Below, in pieces: positions 32,675 to 40,900 of a stretch of 64,000 bases of DNA. The DNA comes from Microbacterium sp. ET2. Lineage in GTDB: Bacteria; Actinomycetota; Actinomycetes; Actinomycetales; Microbacteriaceae. Location: assembly GCF_030347395.1 (NCBI RefSeq), contig NZ_CP128170.1, positions 1,302,001 to 1,366,000 of the forward strand, in the 5' to 3' direction. The notes under the pieces are model-generated. The model worked only from the letters and a program-made list of their open reading frames with translations, was not told the origin of the DNA and searched no databases. The position numbers and the translations under genes were made by a program. Positions within the stretch are counted from its first letter, which is position 1. Each line of letters opens with the position of its first letter.

Positions 32675-33511
32675 TCAGCCCGCGGGGCGTCCCGTCAGCA
32701 CCGACGCGAGCGTCGGGCGCCAGTGGCGCTGGACGTACTCCAGGGCCTCGTCGACCGGCAGCGCACGGGTGGAGTTGCCCACACGGATCCACAGTTCGGT
32801 CGTGGCGCCTCCGCCGCTCGCCGCAAGGAACACCGGCTTCGGTGACGGCGGGCACTCCACCGCGCAGACGACAGCATCGCCGGGTGACACACGGACGAAC
32901 CGGATGCGCGGCAGCGCCGCCGCGTTCCGGCCGAGCGTCGTGGACAGCATGTCGCGCAGCCACAGCTCGAATCGATCATGGTCGGGTGTCCGAAGGGTCG
33001 CGAGGTCGCGGTCGAGTCCCACCGCCTCGCCGGCGTCGTTCGCACCGATGACGAGCACGCCGCCTCGACTGTTGAGGAACGCCGCAATCGTCTTGGCGAT
33101 CGCGAGCTCCATCCGCGCATCCTTCTTGCTCTCCCGCACGTTCCAGCGCGCCGTCTCCTTGAACTCCGCGCGCTCCGACTCCCCCGCGCGCAGCACCGCC
33201 GAGACGTCGGCGTCGCCCGCCCCGCGCTGCGTGAGGGCGACGATCGCCGCGACGAGGAACGACAGCCCGAGGCTCGTCCCGAAGGTGAGGAGGAGGGTGG
33301 TGGGCATCCATAGTCGCTGGCCGTAGAGGAACATTCCCGCCAGGAAGATGCCGACGCTGAACCCGAGGAGCGAGATCAGCGTCATCGCCGTGACGCTGAA
33401 CGAGAGGCGTCTGCCGAAGATCGCCAGGATGAGGCGGGCGAGCAGATACGCGGTACCGACGGAGATCGGCAGCGCGACGGCGAAATCGACCAGAAGGGGG
33501 CTCTGCGGCAT
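32675..33511 (-). CDS. Membrane protein with AlbA_2 (Schlafen-like) putative nucleic-acid-binding domain
   Basis: A 278-residue protein. Three hydrophobic helices fill residues about 8-92 (ALPISVGTAYLLARLIL, SVTAMTLISLLGFSVGIFLAGMFL, TLLLTFGTSLGLSFLVAAIVAL). The rest is an AlbA_2 domain: GESERAEFKETARWN, then AIAKTIAAFLNSRGGVLVIGANDAGEAVGLDRD and FELWLRDMLSTTLG. AlbA_2 domains are usually parts of soluble regulators or Schlafen-type nucleases, so membrane fusion is uncommon. Function unknown. It follows the DUF4916 gene with a 9-nt gap. Confidence 0.8.
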   Translation of the reverse strand: MPQSPLLVDFAVALPISVGTAYLLARLILAIFGRRLSFSVTAMTLISLLGFSVGIFLAGMFLYGQRLWMPTTLLLTFGTSLGLSFLVAAIVALTQRGAGDADVSAVLRAGESERAEFKETARWNVRESKKDARMELAIAKTIAAFLNSRGGVLVIGANDAGEAVGLDRDLATLRTPDHDRFELWLRDMLSTTLGRNAAALPRIRFVRVSPGDAVVCAVECPPSPKPVFLAASGGGATTELWIRVGNSTRALPVDEALEYVQRHWRPTLASVLTGRPAG

Positions 33512-33520
33512 CCGTCCCTC

Positions 33521-34144
33521 TCAGCGCAGCGCGCCCACGCTCGCCAGCGCGAGGCGGATGAGGGTTCCGCGCCCACCCTCCATCTCGGCCGCGACGGCGT
33601 CGGACGACGCCTCGTCGGGCGAGAGCCAGGTGACTTCGAGGGCGTCCTGACGCGGCTCGCAGGTGCCGGTGACCGGCACGACGAACGCCAGCGACACGGC
33701 GTGCTGCCGGTCGTCGTGGAAGGCGCTGACACCGGGGAGGGGGAAGTACTCGGCCACGGTGAACGGCACCGGCTGAGGCGGCAGGAGCGGGAAGGCCATC
33801 GGGCCGAGGTCGTTCTCGAGGTGGCGGAACAGCGCGTCGCGCACCGTCTCGCCGTACCGCACCCGCCCCGACACGATCGAGCGGGTGATCTCCCCGACGG
33901 GGGTGGCACGGAGCAGGATGCCGACCTGGATCACCTGCCCCATGCCGTCGGTGCGGACGGGAATGGCCTCGACGTACAGCATCGGCAGCCGCCGCCGGGC
34001 CTCGGCCAGTTCGACGTCGCTCAGCCATCCGGGATTGGCCGACGAGCCCGTCGAGCCCCCGCCGAGCCCGTCGAGCGGGTCGCGGCGAGCGCCGCGGGCG
34101 TCGTCGTTCTCGCCCGGGTCGGGGTCAGGGGTACGCACCGGCAT
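33521..34144 (-). CDS. Nudix-fold protein of the DUF4916 type
   Basis: A 207-residue protein that resembles actinobacterial NUDIX-fold proteins annotated DUF4916: NPGWLSDVELAEARRRLPMLYVEAIPVRTDGMGQVIQVGILLRATPVGEITRSIVSGRVRYGETVRDALFRHLENDLGP. The RE..EE Nudix box is not preserved (E of 'REUXEE' positions become RHLENDLG), so hydrolase activity is doubtful. The N-terminal 35 residues are low complexity. Neighbouring AlbA_2 gene is co-directional. Confidence 0.75.
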   Translation of the reverse strand: MPVRTPDPDPGENDDARGARRDPLDGLGGGSTGSSANPGWLSDVELAEARRRLPMLYVEAIPVRTDGMGQVIQVGILLRATPVGEITRSIVSGRVRYGETVRDALFRHLENDLGPMAFPLLPPQPVPFTVAEYFPLPGVSAFHDDRQHAVSLAFVVPVTGTCEPRQDALEVTWLSPDEASSDAVAAEMEGGRGTLIRLALASVGALR

Positions 34145-34229
34145 AGGTCATGTATACCCCGAGGCGTCGCGATCACCCAGGAGCGAGAGCGCCGGGAGAC
34201 CTGTCGGGAGCCTCTGGAAGGATGTCGGC

Positions 34230-34898
34230 ATGTCCGACGAGCCCGCTCCCTCCCTCGCCCTCGCCGACGACCTGGCGCTGTGGTCCGCTGAGCCCGGCGA
34301 CCGCGCGGGGCGACCCCTGCTGGTGCTGCTGCACGGCTACGGCGCCGACGAGCGCGATCTGTTCGGACTGGTCCCGTTCCTCCCGCCCGACTTCGTCGTC
34401 GCCGCGGTGCGGGCGCCGCTGACTCCGCCGTGGCCCTCGCCGGGGTACTCCTGGTACCCCATCGAAGGTCTGCAGGGCCGCGACCCGGGGGCCGTCACGT
34501 CCGCCGCCACGGCTCTTCTGCAGTGGATGGATGCCGCCGCCGCGCCGGCCACGAGCGTCGGCCTCCTGGGTTTCTCGCAGGGCGCGGCCGTCGCACTGCA
34601 GGCGCTGCGCCTTCACCACGAGCGCTTCGCCTTCGTGGTGAACCTGTCGGGCTACGTCACGCCGGGGGCGCTTCCCGGCGACGCCGCCCTCGCGGCACGC
34701 CGGCCGCCGGTGTTCTGGGGTCGCGGGTCGCGCGACGACGTCATCCCCGCGGCGCTGGTGGATCACACCGCGCAGTGGCTCCCCGACCACGTCGACCTCA
34801 GCGGCCGGCTCTATCCGGGGCTCACGCACAGCGTCTCCGAAGACGAGCTGCGCGATGTCCGGGTGTTCCTCGACAAGCGCCTCGACCAGTCGACGTAG
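34230..34898 (+). CDS. Phospholipase/carboxylesterase-family alpha/beta hydrolase
   Basis: A 222-residue hydrolase of the acyl-protein thioesterase/YpfH type. LLVLLHGYGADERDLFGL gives the oxyanion hole, VGLLGFSQGAAVALQAL the nucleophile Ser116, RGSRDDVIPAAL the Asp and PGLTHSVSEDEL the His. Cytoplasmic. Start at ATG 34230 after a GGAAGGA Shine-Dalgarno; the open frame reaches back to 33885 but lies opposite the DUF4916 gene. Ester substrate unknown. Its stop is 5 nt from the convergent next gene. Confidence 0.88.
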   Translation: MSDEPAPSLALADDLALWSAEPGDRAGRPLLVLLHGYGADERDLFGLVPFLPPDFVVAAVRAPLTPPWPSPGYSWYPIEGLQGRDPGAVTSAATALLQWMDAAAAPATSVGLLGFSQGAAVALQALRLHHERFAFVVNLSGYVTPGALPGDAALAARRPPVFWGRGSRDDVIPAALVDHTAQWLPDHVDLSGRLYPGLTHSVSEDELRDVRVFLDKRLDQST

Positions 34899-34903
34899 GC
34901 GAC

Positions 34904-35251
34904 TCAGTCCCCGCCGCCTCCGCCTCCGTCTCCGTCGAAGCCCCCATCGGGAAGGTGCCGGTCGTCCGTGGCCGCGGCCCTCGCGGCGCCGGCGCCCGAC
35001 GCCTCCGCCCGACCCGAGCGATCAGCGCGGCCCGAGCGGTCGCGGCGACGCGCCCCTGGCGAACGGACAGCGGAGAGGGCTGAGCCCATGGCCACTGCGA
35101 CGCCGGCACCGATGGCGACACCCACGCCGACGTTGCCGAGCGACAGCCCGATGGCCAGTCCTACGCCGAGTCCGATGATGATGCCGCCGAACCACCCGAG
35201 CGCCCGTCGATCGGGGCTGCGACCGCCGTCGTCAGTGCCGTGCTGCGTCAT
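34904..35251 (-). CDS. Small Gly-rich membrane protein
   Basis: A 115-residue protein with two Gly-zipper-like hydrophobic helices (LGWFGGIIIGLGVGLAIGLSLGNVGVGVAIGAGVAVAMG), then a basic SRRRDRSGRADRSGR-type tail and a C-terminal run of Gly and Asp. Similar 'hypothetical glycine zipper' proteins are common in actinobacteria; function unknown. Start at ATG 35251, 6 nt after TACCGT on this strand, preferred over the open frame up to 35461 that runs into repeat DNA. Confidence 0.65.
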   Translation of the reverse strand: MTQHGTDDGGRSPDRRALGWFGGIIIGLGVGLAIGLSLGNVGVGVAIGAGVAVAMGSALSAVRSPGARRRDRSGRADRSGRAEASGAGAARAAATDDRHLPDGGFDGDGGGGGGD

Positions 35252-35257
35252 GCCGCC

Positions 35258-35263
35258 ACGGTA
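35258..35263 (-). promoter_or_regulatory. -10 hexamer for the Gly-rich protein gene
   Basis: TACCGT on the minus strand ends 6 nt before the ATG at 35251. Confidence 0.4.
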
Positions 35264-35312
35264 TGGCGAGGCATCGGTCTTCGCGTCCCCCTTCCGGCGG
35301 ATTCTCCGCACA

Positions 35313-35382
35313 CCGGCGGAGATCGACGTCAGGGAGGACGTGACGCGCGGGTCGGCACCTCCGTTGCGTCGATCTCCTCCGG
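35313..35382. repeat. 70-bp inverted repeat at the edge of the repeat island
   Basis: CCGGCGGAGATCGACG (35313-35328) and CGTCGATCTCCTCCGG (35367-35382) are complementary at 15 of 16 positions, with a 38-nt loop that itself contains GGGAGG and CCTCC. It is the first element of the non-coding stretch 35252-36172. Confidence 0.65.
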
Positions 35383-35402
35383 TGCGCCGCGCGGGCGCGC
35401 GC

Positions 35403-35464
35403 GACGGCGGGCTGGCATGTGTGTGACGGCGGGCTGGCACGTGTGTGACGGCGGGCTGCACGCG
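35403..35464. repeat. 22-bp direct repeats (2.8 copies)
   Basis: GACGGCGGGCTGGCATGTGT-GT at 35403-35424, the same with one change at 35425-35446, and a partial third copy from 35447. They directly precede the 143-bp array. Confidence 0.75.
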
Positions 35465-36100
35465 ACCCGTCGAAAACTGCGGCTCGCGCGCCCTGCGGGC
35501 TGCACTTTCTGACGGGTCGCGACCCGCCGAGGCCCGCCCTGCGGGCGGGGCTCGGCCCGCGCCGCAGGCGGAGCCCGCCCCCGGGCCGCCGCGCCGCCTC
35601 TGCTCGCGACCCGTCAGAAAGTGCGGCTGGTGCGCCCCACGGGCGGCACTTTTCGACGGGTCGCGACCTGCCGGGGCCCGCCCCGCGGGCGGGGCTCGGC
35701 CCGCCCGCAGGCGGAGCCCGCGCCCGGGCCCCCGCGCCGCCTCTGCTCGCCACCCGTCACAAACTGCGGGTCGCGCGCCCCGCGGGCAGCACTTATTGAC
35801 GGGTCGCGACCCGCTGAGGCCCGCCCCGCGGGCGGGGCTCGGCCCGCCCGCAGGCGGAGCCCGCGCCCGGGCCGCCGCGCCGCCTCTGGTCGCGACCCGT
35901 CAGAAAGTGCGGCTGGTGCGCCCCACGGGCAGCACTTATTGACGGGTCGCGACCCGCTGAGGCCCGCCCCGCGGGCGGGGCTCGCCCCGCCCGCAGGCGG
36001 AGCCCGCGCCCGGGCCGCCGCGCCGCCTCTGGTCGCGACCCGTCAGAAAGTGCGGCTGGTGCGCCCCACGGGCAGCACTTTTTGACGGGTCGCGAGCCGT
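35461..36100. repeat. Tandem array of 143-144-bp units (4.5 copies), each with a long hairpin
   Basis: Units begin with CGCGACCCGTCAGAAAGTGC-like sequence at 35461, 35605, 35748, 35891 and 36034 (last one partial). Each unit has that 20-nt arm, a 20-22-nt loop, the complementary arm GCACTTATTGACGGGTCGCG, and about 80 nt of GC-only DNA (GAGGCCCGCCCCGCGGGCGG... ending GCCGCCTCTG). Loops come in two types: units 1 and 3 have a CGCGCGCCC loop, units 2, 4 and 5 a TGGTGCGCCCCACGGGC loop. Long open frames cross it on both strands because stop codons are rare in such DNA; I do not call genes here. Confidence 0.85.
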
Positions 36101-36108
36101 CGAACCCC

Positions 36109-36139
36109 TTGCGATGCACCCGGGATGACCCGCTACAGT
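36109..36139 (+). promoter_or_regulatory. Possible promoter of the ABC-F leader
   Basis: TTGCGA (36109-36114), a 19-bp spacer and TACAGT (36134-36139) form a plausible promoter, placing the transcript start about 25-30 nt before the leader peptide. The spacer is longer than ideal. Confidence 0.35.
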
Positions 36140-36172
36140 GTCCAGGTCCTGTTCCCGACGTGAGGAAAACCG

Positions 36173-36208
36173 GTGAAGGTATCCGACGGCTCCGCGTTCA
36201 CGCGCTGA
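36173..36208 (+). CDS. Leader peptide (uORF) of the ABC-F gene
   Basis: A short frame GTG to TGA encodes [12 protein letters not shown] (11 codons), preceded by GAGGA at about 8 nt. It starts in one arm (CCGGTG, 36171-36176) and ends in another (GACACCG, 36207-36213) of a set of four mutually exclusive pairing segments that finish at the ABC-F ribosome site. That is the layout of ribosome-stalling attenuators of antibiotic-resistance genes. Too short to test for codon bias; the call rests on position and structure. Confidence 0.5.
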   Translation: MKVSDGSAFTR

Positions 36209-36257
36209 CACCGTCGACCCGCCGCATCCGTCAGGTCTTCTCTGCCGCATCTCGGCG

Positions 36258-36292
36258 CCCGGTGTCTGTGCATCCCTCAGACATCCGGGAGG
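36258..36292 (+). promoter_or_regulatory. RBS-sequestering hairpin of the ABC-F gene
   Basis: CCCGGTGTCTG (36258-36268) pairs with CAGACATCCGGG (36278-36289) with one bulged base and a 9-nt loop. The 3' arm runs into the Shine-Dalgarno GGGAGG (36287-36292), 4 nt before the GTG at 36297. Segment CGGTGTC in the 5' arm can instead pair with GACACCG at the end of the leader peptide, which would free the ribosome site. Confidence 0.6.
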
Positions 36293-36296
36293 CCTC

Positions 36297-37925
36297 GTGC
36301 CGCAGTCATCCATCACCCCGTCCGTCGTCCTCGACGACGTCTCGTTCCACTGGCCCGACGGGACGGTCGCGCTTCGCGACGTCTCGGGCGCGATACCCGC
36401 GTGCCGCACCGGCCTCGTCGGCCGGAACGGCACGGGCAAGACCACCCTCCTCCGCCTCATCGCGGGCCATCTCATCCCCACCGCCGGGAGGATCCAGCGC
36501 ATCGGCGATGTGGCGACCCTCGCGCAGCGGCTGACGCTCGACGTCCACACCCCCGTCGCCGACCTGCTGGGTGCCGGCCCGGCGCTGCGCGCGGTCCGCG
36601 CGATCGAATCCGGCGATGTCGACCCGCAGCACTTCGACACCGTCGGCGACGACTGGGACATCGAAGCACGCTGTCACGCCGCCCTCGCCGAGGCGGGCCT
36701 GCAACCCGACATGCTCGACCGCTGCGTGGGAGAGCTGTCGGGCGGCGAGGCCGTGCTCGCCGCGATCGCGGGCATCCGTGCGGGCGCGACCGCCATCACC
36801 CTGCTGGACGAGCCGACGAACAACCTCGATCGCGATGCGCGTCACCGCCTGTACGACCTGATCGACCAGTGGCGGGGAACGCTGATCGTCGTCAGCCACG
36901 ACACCGCGCTGCTCGAGCGCATGGACGACACCGCCGAGCTGTACGACCACACGCTGTCGGTGTTCGGCGGCCCCTACTCGCAGTGGCGGGCGTGGCTCGA
37001 CGCGGAGCAGGGTGCGGCGCGCCAGGCCGAGCGCGCTGCCGCGCAGCGCTACCGGCGAGAGCGGCGCGACCGCATCGAAGCCGAGACGAAGATCTCGCAC
37101 CGCATGGCGACGGGGCGGAAGGCCGAGCGCGAGAAGCGGGTGCCGAAGATCGTCGCCGGCGGGCTGAAGCGGGCCGCGCAGGTGTCGGCGGGCAAGTACC
37201 GCGGCGACATGGCCGACCGCGAGGAGGCCGCCCGCGTCGACCTCGACCTCGCCGAGCGTCGTGTGCGCGATGACGACGCAGTGCGCATCGACCTGCCCGA
37301 TCCGGGGGTTGCGGCGGGACGACGCATTGCCACGATCGACGGCGGCGAGCGCGCGTGGATCATCCAGGGTCCCGAGCGCGTGGCCCTCGTCGGACCGAAC
37401 GGCGCGGGGAAGACCACCGCGCTGGAACGTCTCGTGAGCGGCGGAGGTTCCGTCGACGGCATCCTGCTCGAACCTCATACCGACCGGATCGGCTACCTTC
37501 CGCAGCGGGTGGACGGACTGAGCGACGACGAGTCCGTGCTTGCGAACATCGCCTCCGCCGCGCCGGGCACCGGCACGGTGGAACTGCGCAACCGGCTCGC
37601 CCGGTTCCTCATCCGCGGCGCGGCCGTCGACCGACCGGTGTCGGCGCTGTCAGGTGGTGAGCGATTCCGGGTGGCGCTGGCCCGCCTGCTCCTGGCCGAC
37701 CCGGCGCCCCACCTGCTCGTGCTCGACGAGCCGACGAACAACCTCGATCTCGACACCGTCGACCAGCTCGTCGCGGCGCTGTCGTCGTACCGCGGAGCGG
37801 TGCTGGTCGTCAGCCATGACGACGCGTTCCTCCGACGGCTGGGGGTCGACCTCGTGCTCGGGCTGCGGGACGGGGTGCTGCACGAGGCTGACCTCGATGG
37901 GCAGGAGCCCCCGGACGTGGAGTGA
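36297..37925 (+). CDS. ABC-F family ATPase (ribosome-protection or translation factor type)
   Basis: A 542-residue soluble protein with two ATPase domains and no membrane part. Domain 1: [30 protein letters not shown] charged linker (about 225-300: [45 protein letters not shown]) is the P-site tRNA interaction motif. Domain 2: [41 protein letters not shown] proteins bind the ribosomal E site; some give resistance to macrolides, lincosamides, pleuromutilins or similar drugs. The leader-peptide attenuator upstream favours an antibiotic-induced role, but a housekeeping factor cannot be excluded. Confidence 0.85.
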   Translation: MPQSSITPSVVLDDVSFHWPDGTVALRDVSGAIPACRTGLVGRNGTGKTTLLRLIAGHLIPTAGRIQRIGDVATLAQRLTLDVHTPVADLLGAGPALRAVRAIESGDVDPQHFDTVGDDWDIEARCHAALAEAGLQPDMLDRCVGELSGGEAVLAAIAGIRAGATAITLLDEPTNNLDRDARHRLYDLIDQWRGTLIVVSHDTALLERMDDTAELYDHTLSVFGGPYSQWRAWLDAEQGAARQAERAAAQRYRRERRDRIEAETKISHRMATGRKAEREKRVPKIVAGGLKRAAQVSAGKYRGDMADREEAARVDLDLAERRVRDDDAVRIDLPDPGVAAGRRIATIDGGERAWIIQGPERVALVGPNGAGKTTALERLVSGGGSVDGILLEPHTDRIGYLPQRVDGLSDDESVLANIASAAPGTGTVELRNRLARFLIRGAAVDRPVSALSGGERFRVALARLLLADPAPHLLVLDEPTNNLDLDTVDQLVAALSSYRGAVLVVSHDDAFLRRLGVDLVLGLRDGVLHEADLDGQEPPDVE

Positions 37926-37980
37926 GGAGAGGGACGGTCAAGCCCGCCCCGATGTCGGAGGGGCGCGGGAAGATGGGGGG

Positions 37981-40900
37981 ATGAGCGACGCCTCGACGGT
38001 CGCAGCACCTGGGGTGCTCGGCCGCTTTGGTCCTGCAACCCAGGATTGGTTCCGTGGCGCCTTCGCCGAACCGACAGCGGCGCAGGCCGGGGCGTGGGAT
38101 GCGATCTCCCACGGCAAGCATGCGCTCGTGGTCGCACCGACCGGGTCGGGGAAGACCCTGTCGGCGTTCCTGTGGGCGATCGACCGCATCTTCCGGGAGA
38201 AGGATGCTCCGGCGAAGGCCTCCGACGATGCCCCCCGTCGCCGCCGCCGCGGCGCCCGGGCGACCCCGCCCGCCCAGACCCGGGTGCTCTACATCTCGCC
38301 GTTGAAGGCCCTGGGCGTCGATGTCGAGCGCAATCTCCGGTCTCCGCTGGTCGGCATCGGCCAGTCGGGACGCCGTCTCGGCCAGCCCGTGCCGAACGTC
38401 ACCGTCGGTGTGCGGTCGGGTGACACCTCCTCGAGCGACCGCCGCAAACTCGTCACCGATCCCCCCGACATCCTGATCACCACGCCCGAGTCGCTGTACC
38501 TCATGCTCACGAGCCAGGCGGGCGAGACGCTCCGCGAGGTGCATACCGTCATCATCGACGAGGTGCACGCCGTGGCTGCGACCAAGCGTGGCGCCCACCT
38601 CGCGGTGAGCCTGGAGCGCCTCGACGCGTTGCGGCAGTCACACGATGCGGGCGTCGCGCCGGCGCAGCGCATCGGCCTGTCGGCCACCGTCCGCCCCATC
38701 GACGAGGTCGCGCGCTTCCTGGGCGGCTCGCAGCCGGTCGAGATCGTCGCGCCGCGTTCGACCAAGGCGTTCGACCTGCGCGTGGTGGTGCCTGTCGAAG
38801 ACATGCTCAACCCGCCGCCTCCTCCGGGGGCGGCGCCCGAACCGGATGCCGCCGGCGACGCGTCCGGCGACTGGTACGCGCCCGACTCGGCTCCGGAGGA
38901 ACGGACGGGGTCGCTGTGGCCGCACGTGGAGGAGGCGATCGTCGACCGCATCCTCGCCCATCGGTCGACGATCGTGTTCTCCAACTCCCGACGTCTCGCC
39001 GAGCGATTGACGGGCCGGCTGAACGAGATCTACGCCGAGCGCATCGGCGCCGAGGTCCCCGACCCGACCGTCCCGGCCGCGACGATGGCACAGGCCGGAT
39101 CGTCGGCCGGCGCCCCCGCCGTCCTCGCCAAAGCCCACCACGGGTCGGTCTCGAAGGAGCAGCGCGCGCAGGTCGAGGAGGAACTGAAGTCGGGCGTGCT
39201 CCGCTGCGTCGTGGCGACGTCGAGCCTCGAGCTGGGTATCGACATGGGCGCCGTCGATCTCGTCATCCAGGTCGAGGCTCCCCCGTCGGCGGCATCGGGT
39301 CTGCAGCGCATCGGCCGGGCGGGCCATCAGGTGGGCGAGGTGAGCCGCGCCGCACTCTTCCCCAAGCACCGCGGCGACGTGCTGCACACCGCGATCGTCA
39401 CCGAGCGCATGCTCGCAGGCCAGATCGAGGCGATCACCGTTCCGCAGAACCCCCTCGACATCCTCGCCCAGCAGACCGTCGCGGCGTGTGCGCTCGGGCC
39501 GATCGACGTCGAGGGCTGGTTCGACACGGTCAAACGCAGCGCGCCGTTCCGCACCCTCCCCCGCTCCGCCTACGAGGCCACGCTCGATCTGCTGGCCGGG
39601 CGGTTCCCCTCCGATGAGTTCGCCGAGCTCCGGCCCCGGCTCGTGTGGGATCGCGACCACGGCACCCTCACGGGGCGTCCCGGCTCCCAGCGGATCGCGG
39701 TGACGAGCGGCGGCACGATCCCCGACCGTGGTCTGTTCGGGGTGTTCGTCGCCGGCGAGAGCAGCAACGCCCGCGTCGGCGAGCTCGATGAGGAGATGGT
39801 CTACGAGTCCCGCGTCAACGACGTCTTCACCCTCGGTACGACCAGCTGGCGCATCGTCGAGATCACCCACGACCGGGTCAACGTCGTGCCTGCCTTCGGT
39901 CAGCCCGGCAAGCTTCCCTTCTGGCACGGCGACGGCATCGGGCGCCCCGCCGAACTCGGTGAGGCTCTCGGGAAGTTCTCGCGAGAAGTGACCTCAGCGG
40001 GCGCCGAGAAAGCGGCCCAGCGCCTCGACGCCGCGGGACTCGACCCGCATGCGCAGCAGAACCTCCTCACCTACCTCGCCGAGCAGCGCGAGGCGACCGG
40101 ATCCCTCCCGACCGACCGCACCCTCACCGTCGAGCGTTCGCGCGACGAGGTCGGCGACTGGCGCGTCATCCTCCATTCCCCCTTCGGCATGCAGGTCCAC
40201 GCGCCCTGGGCCCTCGCGGTGAACGCCCGTATCCGCGAACGCCTCGGCGTCGAAGGCGCCGCGGTCGCGAGCGACGACGGCATCATCGCCCGGGTGCCGG
40301 ATGCCACGGCGGAGCCGCCCGGCGCGGAATTGTTCGTCTTCGAACCCGACGAGCTCGAGCAGATCGTCACCGACGAGGTCGGCGGGTCGGCGCTGTTCGC
40401 CTCGCGGTTCCGCGAGTGCGCGGCGCGGGCGCTGCTGATGCCGCGAACCAACCCCAACCGGCGGAGCCCGCTCTGGCAGCAGCGGCAGCGAGCGGCGCAG
40501 CTGCTCGAGGTCGCACGTCGGTACCCGACCTTCCCGATCATCCTCGAAACCCTTCGGGAGGTGCTGCAGGACGTCTACGACCTCCCCGCGCTCCTGCGCA
40601 TCGCCGCGAGCATCGCCGACCGGCGCATCCGTCTCATCGAGACCACGACGAGCCAGCCGTCGCCGTTCGCGCGCGACCTGCTCTTCGGATATGTCGGTGC
40701 GTTCATGTACGAGGGCGACTCGCCTCTCGCCGAGCGCCGCGCCGCCGCCCTCTCGGTCGACCCCGCGCTGCTGGGTGAACTGCTCGGCAAGGTCGAGATG
40801 CGGGAGCTGCTCGATCCGGACGTCATCGCGCAGTTCGAACGCGAGGTGCAGCGGCTGGACCCCGAACGCCGCGTGAAGGGTCTCGAGGGCGTCGCCGACC

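Noticed and set aside
34151..34160. TGTATACCCC near 34151 as a third site for the prp GntR regulator
   Set aside because: GTATAC is expected several times by chance in 64 kb, there is no second half-site and the neighbouring gene has no link to propionate.
35461..36100. CRISPR array
   Set aside because: Units are about 143 bp, nearly identical throughout and with internal hairpins; there are no short repeats with unique spacers and no cas genes nearby, including near the CHAT protease.
35445..36119. Several open frames on both strands across the 143-bp repeat array
   Set aside because: The frames exist because the DNA is almost free of A and T. They are compositional, contain repeats with no protein-like pattern and lack start signals.
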